64,000 nt of DNA from Cognatishimia sp. WU-CL00825 (lineage in GTDB: Bacteria > Pseudomonadota > Alphaproteobacteria > Rhodobacterales > Rhodobacteraceae), in assembly GCF_040364665.1 (NCBI RefSeq), contig NZ_BAABWX010000001.1, positions 1,178,001 to 1,242,000 on the forward strand. The letters run 5' to 3'. Shown here in pieces: positions 23,631 to 32,176 of this stretch. The first letter of the stretch is position 1. Each line of letters opens with the position of its first letter. The position numbers and the translations under genes were made by a program. The notes below the pieces were generated by a model that saw only the letters and a list, made by a program, of their open reading frames with translations, was not told the origin of the DNA and made no database searches.

Positions 23631-23812
23631 AGATCGCCACGATGTTCATTTGGATCGTAGTGCCGTTTCTGGCGATTGCCGCTCATAACAGCTTTGGCAG
23701 CCCGCACATGCTGTTCAGCTATACGTTCCTAGATAATGGTGATCGCCACAATCTCGCGGTGCCCGGTACTTCCGATCCTGCACCTATTACGGTTGGGGGT
23801 GGCATGAGATGA
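23627..23812 (+). CDS. Short exported or membrane peptide
   Basis: 61 residues. The N-terminus KIATMFIWIVVPFLAIAAHN is a transmembrane segment or signal peptide, and the remainder is short and Gly/Pro-rich. ATG overlaps the stop of the coupling ATPase (ATGA), which is the main support for the start. Another ATG at 23809 overlaps its stop in turn but opens only a 25-codon frame. Confidence 0.55.
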   Translation: MKIATMFIWIVVPFLAIAAHNSFGSPHMLFSYTFLDNGDRHNLAVPGTSDPAPITVGGGMR

Positions 23813-23856
23813 CCGTTCCCGCCCAATCCGGTCGGTGTCGTTTGGTTCGGCTGTTT

Positions 23857-23977
23857 CATCTGTCTAGCGTTTCGAGTTCACATTGAGCCGCTTGTTCGCT
23901 GTCTCTCCCTGCGGTCGAACGCGAAAAGCGGCGCTGCGTGTTCAGACGTAAACTCGAAACGCTTTAATGAACAGATG
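23857..23977. repeat. Large nested inverted repeat (oriT or structured RNA candidate)
   Basis: Outer arms CATCTGT (23857-23863) and ACAGATG (23971-23977), middle arms AGCGTTTCGAGTTCAC (23866-23881) and GTAAACTCGAAACGCT (23948-23963, one mismatch in 16), inner arms GCCGCTT/AAGCGGC (23887-23893 with 23926-23932) and GTTCG/CGAAC (23894-23898 with 23916-23920). The structure lies in the only sizeable plus-strand gap (23813-24296) of the transfer block. A second hairpin, GCCCGA-GG-CAATCT-GCG-AGATTG-TT-TCGGGC, is at 24020-24050. Confidence 0.6.
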
Positions 23978-24233
23978 TAAGTGACTGTACCGCCAGCGTC
24001 TGGCGCACGCGATGTTTGAGCCCGAGGCAATCTGCGAGATTGTTTCGGGCCACGCGTTTTAGGCAGGACAGGATCAAATCCTGCTTCACTTTCCCGCCTG
24101 CAATCAGCCCGTCGCAATGATCACGGTCTGCCATGGTGATCACATCATAGGGGGCAATCGCCTCCCAGAACACGATGTAATCCAGAGGCTCCAGCCATTC
24201 TTCAACCTCTTGAATGTCTTGGAAAATTACCAT
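23964..24233 (-). CDS. Hypothetical protein on the opposite strand of the transfer block
   Basis: About 89 residues from the ATG at 24233 (starts at 24251 or 24314 are possible and would lengthen it). The sequence looks like a folded protein: DIQEVEEWLEPLDYIVFWEA, TMADRDHCDGLIAGGKV, then LKRVARNNLADCLGLKHR. I have an impression of similar short proteins in Rhodobacteraceae but cannot name the family. Its 3' half overlaps the hairpin at 24020-24050, so either the gene or the structure is incidental. The larger inverted repeat lies just beyond its stop. Confidence 0.45.
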   Translation of the reverse strand: MVIFQDIQEVEEWLEPLDYIVFWEAIAPYDVITMADRDHCDGLIAGGKVKQDLILSCLKRVARNNLADCLGLKHRVRQTLAVQSLTSVH

Positions 24234-24296
24234 GCCTTTAGTGTGCCACATCGCGTTTTCGAAAAGCAAATTTCTGCGGCATTGGAGAATGCGGTG

Positions 24297-24758
24297 ATGG
24301 ATGAAGACCTTCAACTAGGCGTAACCACGCTGTTTCGGGATGCCACCAAACAAAACCTGATGTCGGCGATCAAAACCCCACAGGATTGGAAGCGTTTCAA
24401 CGATATCCAGGCCAAGGCGGAAGAGCGCGAACAGGCTGAAATGGCCGCATTTGAGCGTGATCGGCCTCAGCTATTGGCGAAGGCAAAAGCGCAGATCATC
24501 GCAAAAGCCGGATCAAAGACGCATGAGCATCCCGCGCCTTTTGGCATCGACCGTATCAATAAATCCAACATCGACGCTGAGGCTGCCCAGCAGATTGAAC
24601 GTGCCCACCAAGGTCGTCTTCTCAAAATCCGCGAAGACGAAGCGCAAGGGTATTCGGAGCTAAAGCAAGACATCCGCGCGCGAGAAGGCGTTCGTGACAT
24701 GGCACGTGATGCCTTTGCCCGTTCGGCTGACCGTCGCCGTGCGGGGCCGTCTCGCTAG
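24297..24758 (+). CDS. Charged helical protein of the transfer block
   Basis: 153 residues from ATG 24297, which has GGAG nine bases upstream; an earlier ATG at 24117 in the same frame would overlap the minus-strand gene and adds poorly protein-like sequence. Almost entirely charged helices (IQAKAEEREQAEMAAFERDR; ADRRRAGPSR at the end). It is followed after 49 bases by another helical protein. No known domain. Confidence 0.55.
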   Translation: MDEDLQLGVTTLFRDATKQNLMSAIKTPQDWKRFNDIQAKAEEREQAEMAAFERDRPQLLAKAKAQIIAKAGSKTHEHPAPFGIDRINKSNIDAEAAQQIERAHQGRLLKIREDEAQGYSELKQDIRAREGVRDMARDAFARSADRRRAGPSR

Positions 24759-24807
24759 CTACGCCGGGCCCCAATCCAATGCCAAACTCCAATGAAAGGA
24801 CAATTCG

Positions 24808-25413
24808 ATGGCACAGGAATATATCGACCCAAAACGCCAGGCAGCGCGTCAAAGTTTCACCGGAAGCCGTGTATCGGAAAGCCAGTTTGAAATGGCCCAG
24901 AACCTCGGCAGCGTAATACATGCCGGAATTTGGAAGGATGGCGATTTTTTCGAGCGCCTGAAGAAGTATTCTGAAGCCTTTGCAGACACCCAAAAGTTCG
25001 ACGAGAAACGGGCTGAAATCATCATTCGCGACGTCTACACAGCCTATCACGGTCATAGCATGAATGCCCTGCGAGAAGAGTTGCGTAACAATCGAGCGGC
25101 GCTGCAAGAGGCTGGTGAAGACGTAGCTCAACCCCATGTTCAGGCGGTCAAACACCATATCAAAGACGGAAAAACAATGTCCTATGGGGCGGCGCTAGAC
25201 ACCCAGGCGGTGGCCATGTCACGGCGTTTTCGCATCACTGAAAACACCGCCATGTCGATGATGCATGAGTCTAACGAGCGCGAGACTGGCCGTAGCTTGT
25301 CCGAAATCGGCAAGGAATTGGAAAATCAATATCACAGGCCGGTTCGCGACGCCGAACGTGCTGCCCGTCAAACAACGCGCAGCCAGATACAGCGCTCCGG
25401 CCCGAGCCTGTAA
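24808..25413 (+). CDS. Hypothetical helical protein
   Basis: 201 residues with GAAAGGAC shortly upstream of the ATG. The N-terminus is AQEYIDPKRQAARQSF, the centre DKRAEIIIRDVYTAYHGHS-like, and the end is Arg/Gln-rich (RDAERAARQTTRSQIQRSG). No transmembrane segment. It fits a set of conserved but unnamed genes that accompany coupling ATPases in such elements (impression, not checked). Confidence 0.6.
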   Translation: MAQEYIDPKRQAARQSFTGSRVSESQFEMAQNLGSVIHAGIWKDGDFFERLKKYSEAFADTQKFDEKRAEIIIRDVYTAYHGHSMNALREELRNNRAALQEAGEDVAQPHVQAVKHHIKDGKTMSYGAALDTQAVAMSRRFRITENTAMSMMHESNERETGRSLSEIGKELENQYHRPVRDAERAARQTTRSQIQRSGPSL

Positions 25414-25527
25414 CTCCAGAAAATTCTTGCCTGAATTGGGAATATATGCCTATAGTGTTCCCTTTTTGTTCGCGCATGCGGCGTGCGTGAACCAGGCAAA
25501 GGAGACCGCGATAGAAAGAGAGCAGAT

Positions 25528-25833
25528 ATGAAAGATACAAGACCGCCCAATACCATCCCCAACCCTGACACCATGTCATCGCAGCCTTCCTTGCGTTTCG
25601 ATGTGAACGATTGGTTGCCTTATATCGAAGACGAAAACGCCACCTATGAACAGAAGGTCGAGTTGATCGAAACCCTTTGGTCCATCGTGATCGGGTTTGT
25701 CGATCTCGGCTGGGACATCAAATTCAACCCCGAAAGCTGTGGAGAAGACGCCGATCTCTACACCTTGCTGACCTCCGGCATGGTATACTTTGAAGAAGCG
25801 CAAACAGATAAAGCGGAGGGGCGCGATGAGTAA
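25528..25833 (+). CDS. Small acidic protein preceding the integrase
   Basis: 101 residues from ATG 25528, with AAAGAGAG upstream. Acidic with a conserved-looking core (FDVNDWLPYIEDENATYEQK, then IGFVDLGWDIKFNPESCGED). The integrase ATG lies inside its 3' end (8-base overlap), so it is translationally coupled to the recombinase and might modulate it, for example as a directionality factor; this is only suggested by position. Confidence 0.65.
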   Translation: MKDTRPPNTIPNPDTMSSQPSLRFDVNDWLPYIEDENATYEQKVELIETLWSIVIGFVDLGWDIKFNPESCGEDADLYTLLTSGMVYFEEAQTDKAEGRDE

Positions 25834-27394
25834 TACAACTGCCAAAGCCGTCATTTACTGTCGCGTCTCTTCAAAAACGCAGGAGCAAGACGGCCATGGA
25901 CTCGAATCTCAGGAGGTCCGTTGCCGTCAGTTTGCGTCCGCCAAGGGACTCGAAGTGGCCGCCGTCTTTCCCGACACAATGACCGGCGGCGGTGACTTCA
26001 TGGCACGTCCCGGCATGGTGGCATTGCTGAGCTTCATAGATGCGCAACCCCATGAGCGCTTCGTAGTGATCTTCGACGATCTGAAACGCGCCAGTCGCGA
26101 CACGCGTGCCTTCCTTGACTTGCGTGATGCCTTCCGCTCACGCCGCGTTCAGGTCGAATGCCTAAACTTCAAATTTGACGACACGCCAGAGGGCGAGTTT
26201 ATCGAGACGATCATGGCTGCCCAGGGTGCGTTGGAGCGCAAGCAAAACGGGAGACAGGTGGCGCAAAAGATGAAGGCCCGCATGCAATCGGGATATTGGA
26301 TTCACACCGCGCCGGTTGGCTACAAATACCAGACTGTCAAAGGTCGCGGGAAGATGCTCTTCCCGGATGAACCGCTTGCCACAGTCATCCGTGATGCCTT
26401 CGAAGGCTATGCCATGGGCCGGTTTGAAACCCAGGCGGAAATCCAGCGCTTTTTTGCAACCTTCCCGGACTTTCCGCGCAACAAGAAGGGTGAAATAACC
26501 CGACAGCGAGTTAAAGACGTTCTCATCAATCCGCTTTACACTGGGCACATCTGCTCAGAAAACTACGGCATCGATTGGCTCAAAGGACATCACGATGCGC
26601 TGATCTCAGTTGAGACATTCGAGAAAGTGCAGGAGCGCCTGCGCGGCATCGCTAAGGCCCCTGTGCGCAAGAACATTGGAAACGAATTCGCCTTGCGTGG
26701 CTTTGTCTGCTGCGCTGATTGCGGCACGCCTCTGCGCTCATCCTATAGCACGGGCCGCAGCAAGTCCTACGCCTACTATCTCTGCCAGACGAAGACTTGT
26801 GACAGCTATGGGAAGTCCATCGCGCGCGATAAGGTTGAAGGTGATGTCGGGGCGATGATCAAGACCCTGCAGCCCACGAGACCACTCGTTGCGCTCGCAA
26901 AGGCCATGTTCCGCCACGCGTGGGATCAACGCCGTGCTCAGGCCCAAGAGGTTATCAAAACCGGCCAGCACCAACTCAAGGAATTCGAAAAGCAAATCGA
27001 AACCCTGCTGTCCCGCATCATGGAATCAACCAATGACACTGTGATCCGCACTTATGAAACCAAGATTGGCGCGCTGGAAAAACAGAAGATCATTTTAGGT
27101 GAACAAATGGTACATCAGGCCGAACCGAAAGGAAGTTACGAGGAAAAACTAGAACCGGTCCTCACATTCCTCGCAAACCCTTGGAAAGTCTGGGAAACAG
27201 GTCATGTTGCACTGCGCCGCACGGTGCTCAAACTGGCCTTCGCGGACCGCATCCAATATGACCGTTTTGAGGGTGCTAGAACCCCAAAGATAGCCTTACC
27301 GTTCAAAGCTTTAGAGAAGATCACAGACCCGAGAGTCTGTTTTGGTGCGGGTGAAGGGACTCGAACCCCCACGCCTCGCGGCGCCAGAACCTAA
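25826..27394 (+). CDS. Large serine recombinase (element integrase), 3' end overlapping tRNA-Leu
   Basis: 522 residues. Catalytic domain AVIYCRVSSKTQEQDGHGLE (nucleophile in RVSS), then the recombinase domain (APVGYKYQ...KMLFPDEP, DVLINPLYTGHI), a zinc ribbon (CCADCGTPLRSSYS, then YLCQTKTC), and a C-terminal coiled coil (KQIETLLSRI). These integrases join attP and attB without a high-energy cofactor. GCGGAGGGG precedes the ATG, which overlaps the upstream gene by 8 bases. The last 16 codons cross the attachment core and run antisense through tRNA-Leu (GAGEGTRTPTPRGART), so the natural C-terminus seems replaced on integration; the missing 70 codons appear to be at 2218-2427. Confidence 0.9.
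   Translation: MSNTTAKAVIYCRVSSKTQEQDGHGLESQEVRCRQFASAKGLEVAAVFPDTMTGGGDFMARPGMVALLSFIDAQPHERFVVIFDDLKRASRDTRAFLDLRDAFRSRRVQVECLNFKFDDTPEGEFIETIMAAQGALERKQNGRQVAQKMKARMQSGYWIHTAPVGYKYQTVKGRGKMLFPDEPLATVIRDAFEGYAMGRFETQAEIQRFFATFPDFPRNKKGEITRQRVKDVLINPLYTGHICSENYGIDWLKGHHDALISVETFEKVQERLRGIAKAPVRKNIGNEFALRGFVCCADCGTPLRSSYSTGRSKSYAYYLCQTKTCDSYGKSIARDKVEGDVGAMIKTLQPTRPLVALAKAMFRHAWDQRRAQAQEVIKTGQHQLKEFEKQIETLLSRIMESTNDTVIRTYETKIGALEKQKIILGEQMVHQAEPKGSYEEKLEPVLTFLANPWKVWETGHVALRRTVLKLAFADRIQYDRFEGARTPKIALPFKALEKITDPRVCFGAGEGTRTPTPRGART
27343..27348. repeat. Right attachment core (attR), TGGTGC
   Basis: Second copy of the hexamer at 2217-2222. On the minus strand it reads GCACCA: the last acceptor-stem base, the discriminator A (preceded by the stem) and the encoded CCA. 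Integration here leaves the tRNA gene intact. Confidence 0.65.
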
Positions 27395-27427
27395 ATCTGG
27401 TGCGTCTACCAATTCCGCCACACCCGC
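27343..27427 (-). tRNA. tRNA-Leu (anticodon UAG)
   Basis: The acceptor stem GCGGGTG (27421-27427 on the complement) pairs with CACCCGC (27347-27353); the anticodon stem CCAGA/TCTGG encloses the loop TTTAGGT with anticodon TAG; a long variable arm (GCGCCGCGAGGCGT) marks a class II leucine tRNA; the T loop is GGTTCGAGTCC. CCA is encoded at 27343-27345. The element's integrase reads across it antisense. Confidence 0.95.
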
Positions 27428-27512
27428 ACTTTTTCAACACAGCTGTGCAAACCTCTGCGTTGAGCCGCTCTCTAGCAAAGCTCTGAACCGGATGCGAGAG
27501 CAAAAATGCAAA

Positions 27513-29162
27513 TTATAGCTCTAAATCACGAAAAACTGCCGGGAGCTGTTCCGGAAGATCTTCCGCGATCAATCCGGGGCCAAATTTCAAGGCACATTCC
27601 ACATGCAGCCAGGCCGCTGTTTCTGCAGCCTGCATCGGATCAAACCCACGCGCCATCAGCCCGGTGATAAATCCCGCCAATACGTCCCCTGCCCCTGCGG
27701 TCGCCAACCAAGGCGCAGACCGCTCATAAAGCGCAGCATTGACAGAACACCGCCCATCAGGTGTTGCAATTACGGTATCCGCGCCCTTGAACAATACCAC
27801 ACAGCCCGCCCGCTTGGCCGCATCCCGTGTCGCGTCCACTTTGGAATAAGCCGGCCCCTTGTCAGGCACTGCCGCCAATTTTTCCGCAATATCCGGAAAC
27901 AAGCGCGCAAACTCACCGGCATGCGGCGTCAACACACAGTCTTTGTGCAACAACGCAAACAATGCACCCGGCGCATCCGCAAAGGCCGTCAATGCATCCG
28001 CATCCAACACTGTAGGCCGGGCTTTCAGCCCGGCTTCCAAGGCGGCTACAACCAAAGGCTTTGTGCGCCCCAGCCCTAAGGCTGGCCCAAGGCACAAAGC
28101 GTTTATGCGACTGTCTTTAAGAGCCAAGCTTAGATCATCAGCCGTTTCAATTTCCTTAAGCATAATCGCCGTGAGCTGCGAGGCTGCTTCTTGTTGAGCT
28201 GAAGGAGGCACTCCAAGCGTAACCAGACCTGCCCCAATCCGCAAAGCCCCCCGCGCCGCCAACCGCGCGGCCCCGGTTTGACCCGGCCCGCCGGACAGGA
28301 TCAGCGCATGACCATAAGAGAATTTATTAGGGCGACCTGCTCTCGATTTCTTTGAAAGATGAAACGCGTCTAAGTCACTTGGTGTCCGCATCAATTGCAC
28401 CACGTCTCGCCATTTCACCGCTCTTGTCGCGCGCCAGTTTTCTGGCAAGCCGATTTCACGGCAAACAACCCGCCCACATGTTTCAACGCTATCATCAAGG
28501 ACATGGCCAAGTTTTAAGCGGTGAAACGAAACCGTCAGGTCGGCAAAGAACACATTTCCCGACTCGCCAATCCGCCGACCGCTGTCCGAACATAGCCCAG
28601 ACGGCAAATCAATCGCGACATTATGCGGCCCACCATTTGGCAGACTTTCGTATAGATCTGACCATCCATCTAGCGCCGACAATGGAATTTCCATCTCGCG
28701 CGTCAACCCGGTGCCAAAAACCGCGTCGATGACCAAATTGTTGCCCTCAGAGCTCAACCCAGATGTCAAAGCCTTGGCAAGATCGCCTACTTCGCCCAGC
28801 TCCAACCACCGCTCATAGTTCACCCGCGCATCCGGCGGCAATTTCCCGGCATCCCCATACAGAAACACCTCAACCGCCCAATCCAGCCCATGCAGCAGCC
28901 GCGCCACAACAAATCCATCGCCGCCATTATTGCCCGGTCCACACAGCACAACAGCCCGTAATTTTTGTTCACTTTTCTCCAAATACTCCGGGGGTGCGGG
29001 GGCTGGCCCCCGCGCGTTTGACAAGCCCGGCCATTCTGCAAAAATCGCGTCAACAACCCCCTGCCCAGCCCGTTCCATCAACTCTAAACCAGTGACCGCA
29101 CCGGACTTTATCGCGGCCTGTTCGATGGCACGCATTTGGGCAGCAGTTAACAACTCGGTCAT
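27513..29162 (-). CDS. nnr: Bifunctional NAD(P)H-hydrate epimerase / ADP- or ATP-dependent dehydratase
   Basis: 549 residues, the usual length of the fused enzyme that repairs hydrated NAD(P)H. The N-terminal YjeF-type epimerase has AVVLCGPGNNGGDGFVVARL; the C-terminal ribokinase-fold dehydratase has LILSGGPGQTGAARLAARGA and WLATAGAGDVLAGFITGLMA with the catalytic Asp in GAGD. It is cytoplasmic. An oddity is an apparent insertion at about residues 45-62 (LSNARGPAPAPPEYLEKSEQ) just before the nucleotide-binding strand, encoded by a palindromic repeat also present at 35442. The start ATG is at 29162; it is divergent from glnB. Confidence 0.9.
   Translation of the reverse strand: MTELLTAAQMRAIEQAAIKSGAVTGLELMERAGQGVVDAIFAEWPGLSNARGPAPAPPEYLEKSEQKLRAVVLCGPGNNGGDGFVVARLLHGLDWAVEVFLYGDAGKLPPDARVNYERWLELGEVGDLAKALTSGLSSEGNNLVIDAVFGTGLTREMEIPLSALDGWSDLYESLPNGGPHNVAIDLPSGLCSDSGRRIGESGNVFFADLTVSFHRLKLGHVLDDSVETCGRVVCREIGLPENWRATRAVKWRDVVQLMRTPSDLDAFHLSKKSRAGRPNKFSYGHALILSGGPGQTGAARLAARGALRIGAGLVTLGVPPSAQQEAASQLTAIMLKEIETADDLSLALKDSRINALCLGPALGLGRTKPLVVAALEAGLKARPTVLDADALTAFADAPGALFALLHKDCVLTPHAGEFARLFPDIAEKLAAVPDKGPAYSKVDATRDAAKRAGCVVLFKGADTVIATPDGRCSVNAALYERSAPWLATAGAGDVLAGFITGLMARGFDPMQAAETAAWLHVECALKFGPGLIAEDLPEQLPAVFRDLEL
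28982..29013. repeat. Palindromic repeat copy 1, inside nnr
   Basis: GCGGGGGC-TG-GCCCCCGC (28996-29013) preceded by AATACTCCGGGGG. The intergenic copy at 35442-35477, read on the other strand, shares the GGGGC/GCCCC palindrome and the CCCCGG(A/G)GTATTTG arm. The copy lies in frame in the coding sequence. Confidence 0.6.
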
Positions 29163-29672
<510 letters not shown>

Positions 29673-29708
29673 AACCATCTCCAAACGATATCAGAAGGAT
29701 TAGAAAGC

Positions 29709-31115
29709 ATGAGCGCAGATGCAGTTCTCAAGCTGATCAAAGACGAAGAAGCGGCCTATGTCGACATTCGTTTCACTGACACACGCGGTAAACTTCAGCA
29801 CGTCACAGTTGACGTTGATCTGGTAGACGAAGACTTCCTCGAAGAAGGCTTCATGTTCGACGGTTCCTCCATTGCTGGTTGGAAATCCATCGAAAACTCT
29901 GACATGAAACTGATCCCAGACACCACGTCTTGCTATGTGGATCCGTTCTATGCGGAAAAAACAATCTGCATCCACTGCTCCATCGTAGAACCCGACACTG
30001 GTGAATCCTACGAGCGTGACCCGCGTGGCACCGCAGAAAAAGCCGAAGCTTACCTGAAAGCCTCTGGCATCGGTGACGTTGCTTACATGGGTCCAGAAGC
30101 CGAATTCTTCCTGTTCGACGATGTACGTTTCTCCAACAGCATCAACAAAGTATCCTACGAAGTTGATGCACAGGACGCGTCCTGGAACACAGACACCGAA
30201 TACGAAATGGGCAACACGGGCCACCGTCCGGGTCTCAAGGGCGGTTACTTCCCTGTGAACCCAACAGACGATGCGCAAGACATCCGCTCTGAAATGCTGT
30301 CCACCATGAAGCGTCTGGGCATGAAAACTGACAAACACCACCACGAAGTGGCGTCCTGTCAGCACGAGCTTGGCCTGATCTTTGACAGCCTGACCAAGCA
30401 AGCAGACGAATTGCAGAAATATAAGTACGTGATCCACAACGTGGCACAGTCTTATGGCAAATCCGCAACTTTCATGCCAAAGCCAATCTATGGTGATAAC
30501 GGCACAGGCATGCACGTGAACATGTCCATCTGGAAAGATGGCAAGCCATTGTTTGCAGGCGACAAATACGCGGACCTATCCCAAGAAGCGCTGTATTTCA
30601 TCGGTGGTATCCTGACCCACGCGAAAGCGCTGAACGCTTTCACAAACCCATCCACAAACAGCTACAAACGCCTGATCCCAGGCTTTGAAGCTCCGGTTCT
30701 GCGCGCCTATTCTGCACGTAACCGCTCTGGTTGTGTTCGTATCCCTTGGACTGAATCTCCAAAGGCCAAGCGCGTCGAAGCCCGTTTCCCTGACCCATCT
30801 GCCAACCCATACCTGTGCTTTGCAGCCCTGTTGATGGCTGGCCTTGACGGCATCAAAAACAAGATCGATCCAGGCGAAGCCATGGACAAAAACCTGTATG
30901 ACTTGCCTGCCGAAGAACTGGCGGACATCCCAACAGTATGTGGCTCTTTGCGCGAAGCGCTGGACGAGTTGCAAAAAGACATGGACTTCCTGACAGCAGG
31001 CGACGTCTTCACCAAAGATCAGATCGAAGGCTATATCGACCTGAAAATGGAAGAAGTTGAATTGTTCGAGCACACACCTCACCCGGTTGAGTTCGGCATG
31101 TACTACAGCTGCTAA
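29709..31115 (+). CDS. glnA: Glutamine synthetase type I
   Basis: 468 residues, normal for the dodecameric GSI-beta class. Conserved parts include FDGSSIAGW, the metal-site [20 protein letters not shown], and the adenylylation tyrosine in NLYDLPAEE at about residue 397. It makes glutamine from glutamate and ammonia. Activity should be switched off by adenylylation under control of the PII protein encoded just upstream. AGAAGGATTAG provides the ribosome site. A strong terminator follows. Confidence 0.97.
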   Translation: MSADAVLKLIKDEEAAYVDIRFTDTRGKLQHVTVDVDLVDEDFLEEGFMFDGSSIAGWKSIENSDMKLIPDTTSCYVDPFYAEKTICIHCSIVEPDTGESYERDPRGTAEKAEAYLKASGIGDVAYMGPEAEFFLFDDVRFSNSINKVSYEVDAQDASWNTDTEYEMGNTGHRPGLKGGYFPVNPTDDAQDIRSEMLSTMKRLGMKTDKHHHEVASCQHELGLIFDSLTKQADELQKYKYVIHNVAQSYGKSATFMPKPIYGDNGTGMHVNMSIWKDGKPLFAGDKYADLSQEALYFIGGILTHAKALNAFTNPSTNSYKRLIPGFEAPVLRAYSARNRSGCVRIPWTESPKAKRVEARFPDPSANPYLCFAALLMAGLDGIKNKIDPGEAMDKNLYDLPAEELADIPTVCGSLREALDELQKDMDFLTAGDVFTKDQIEGYIDLKMEEVELFEHTPHPVEFGMYYSC

Positions 31116-31132
31116 TCAGTTGATACAAAACG

Positions 31133-31162
31133 AAAAGGCGCTCAATCGAGCGCCTTTTTTTT
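31133..31162 (+). terminator. glnBA terminator
   Basis: AAAAGGCGCTC pairs with GAGCGCCTTTT around the loop AATC, and T continues to 31162. Classic Rho-independent structure 18 bases after the glnA stop. Confidence 0.92.
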
Positions 31163-31206
31163 GGTCTGCATTTCCCAAGAACCCTGCGGAAATTTGGCAA
31201 ATGGGA

Positions 31207-31536
31207 TCAATCCACAGCCATCGCGGGGGCCGCAGCATCTTCGGCATCTGCAGCCACGGTCACATTATAGGTTGTAAACGCCAAATCGCGGATCTCGCGG
31301 ATCGACTGATACTCGGCGCTGCCAAAAACGCTGTCGACGGCAGCCTTGTCAGGATATTCAACGATAAACACCGTCTTGGCTGGCCGATGACCGACCACAA
31401 CCTCATTCACTGTGAATCGTTTCACAATCTTGGCCCCTGCCCGTTCCAGCAAGGGACCAGTGACCCGCAAATACTCGGCCAACGCCATTGGCTCTTCTTC
31501 ATTGATGCTCGTCATCGCGACAACAGTGACCGTCAT
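31207..31536 (-). CDS. DUF1330 family protein
   Basis: 109 residues with the ferredoxin-like dimeric alpha/beta-barrel pattern of DUF1330: AEYLRVTGPLLERAGAKIVKRF, then KTVFIVEYPDKAAVDSVFGSAEYQ. The C-terminal tail is Ala/Asp-rich (ADAEDAAAPAMAVD). Cytoplasmic. It is divergent from the YciI-like gene, another dimeric-barrel protein. The biochemical function of the family is unknown. Confidence 0.8.
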   Translation of the reverse strand: MTVTVVAMTSINEEEPMALAEYLRVTGPLLERAGAKIVKRFTVNEVVVGHRPAKTVFIVEYPDKAAVDSVFGSAEYQSIREIRDLAFTTYNVTVAADAEDAAAPAMAVD

Positions 31537-31735
31537 ATTAGACCTTCTTTATAATCCTTTGCGGATCTCTAAGCAGAATAACAAAGGAAATCCATAAACT
31601 CAAAAGAGCGTAATCCTATCCTTTTGACAAAGAAAGCCCTAGGTTCACCGGATTGGTATCAGCAAGGCTGCGAATTGGCCCTACTTCAGGGATTGGTGGC
31701 TGTCTATTCTGGCGCAAAACCAAAGGGAATACGCC
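31537..31735. promoter_or_regulatory. Divergent intergenic region
   Basis: 199 bases between DUF1330 (minus) and YciI (plus). TTGACA occurs at about 31624-31629 and could be a -35 element, but no good -10 follows at the right distance. No gene or repeat seen. Confidence 0.3.
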
Positions 31736-32035
31736 ATGCCACGCTGGGCCGTAATATTCACAGATTCAGCTGACATGCTGGATATTCGCGCCGATCAAGC
31801 CAAACGCGATGCCCATGTGGCCTATGTGCGTGCACATCCCGAACTTCTAATCGGCGGTGGATTAAAACCCGATGTAAATCAAGACTTTAGCGGCGCGCTC
31901 TGGATCGTCAACGCCGCAGAAAAAGCCGATGTCATTAAGCTGATAAACCAAGACCCGTTTTATGTGCCCGCCTATCGCAGCTTTGAAGTTTTCACCTGGG
32001 GCAAAATTCTAGAAGACAAATCGGTCACGCTGTAA
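31736..32035 (+). CDS. YciI-like protein
   Basis: 99 residues, typical of YciI. The His in DAHVAYVRAHPELLIGGG and the acidic segment around NQDPFYVPAYRSFEVFTWGK fit the family's His-Asp pair and the DPF signature. Members form dimers with a possible active site but no settled reaction. ATG follows a weak ribosome site (AAAGGGAAT). Transcribed away from the DUF1330 gene. Confidence 0.85.
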   Translation: MPRWAVIFTDSADMLDIRADQAKRDAHVAYVRAHPELLIGGGLKPDVNQDFSGALWIVNAAEKADVIKLINQDPFYVPAYRSFEVFTWGKILEDKSVTL

Positions 32036-32161
32036 TGCTGCCTTTAAGACTTAATACGCACGTTATCATCGATCCGCACAGCTCTAACGAGCCGACGGCC
32101 ATCACTCACCCAGCCTAAAGTTGAAAAACCCCCTAATTTGCGATAAAGTTAACGCCATAGT

Positions 32162-32170
32162 GGGGGGGGG
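32162..32170 (+). promoter_or_regulatory. G9 tract at the ribosome binding site of the LuxR gene
   Basis: Nine consecutive G residues end six bases before ATG 32177, exactly where a Shine-Dalgarno should be. Such homopolymers slip in replication, so length change could tune translation. Confidence 0.55.
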
Positions 32171-32176
32171 ATCACT

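Larger units (their letters stand above)
2217..27348. mobile_element. Integrative mobilizable element inserted at tRNA-Leu
   Basis: About 25.1 kb bounded by the identical hexamer TGGTGC at 2217-2222 and 27343-27348, the right copy being the 3' GCACCA end of a tRNA-Leu gene. Inside are a large serine recombinase at the right edge, mobC and relaxase at the left edge, a VirD4-like ATPase, defence-like cargo, and decayed genes. No VirB4, VirB6 or VirB8-10 equivalents are recognisable, so it looks mobilizable rather than self-transmissible. The left flank just outside (2201-2216, T-rich on the tRNA strand) resembles the sequence expected immediately downstream of a tRNA gene, supporting this left end. 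The exact crossover dinucleotide is unknown. Confidence 0.82.

Noticed and set aside
23809..23886. 25-codon frame starting ATGA-coupled after the short exported peptide
   Set aside because: Too short and runs into the inverted repeat; no protein features.
27346..27394. Integrase C-terminal GAGEGTRTPTPRGART as a genuine protein tail
   Set aside because: It is the antisense translation of tRNA-Leu, a well-known artefact; treated as a product of integration rather than an evolved tail.
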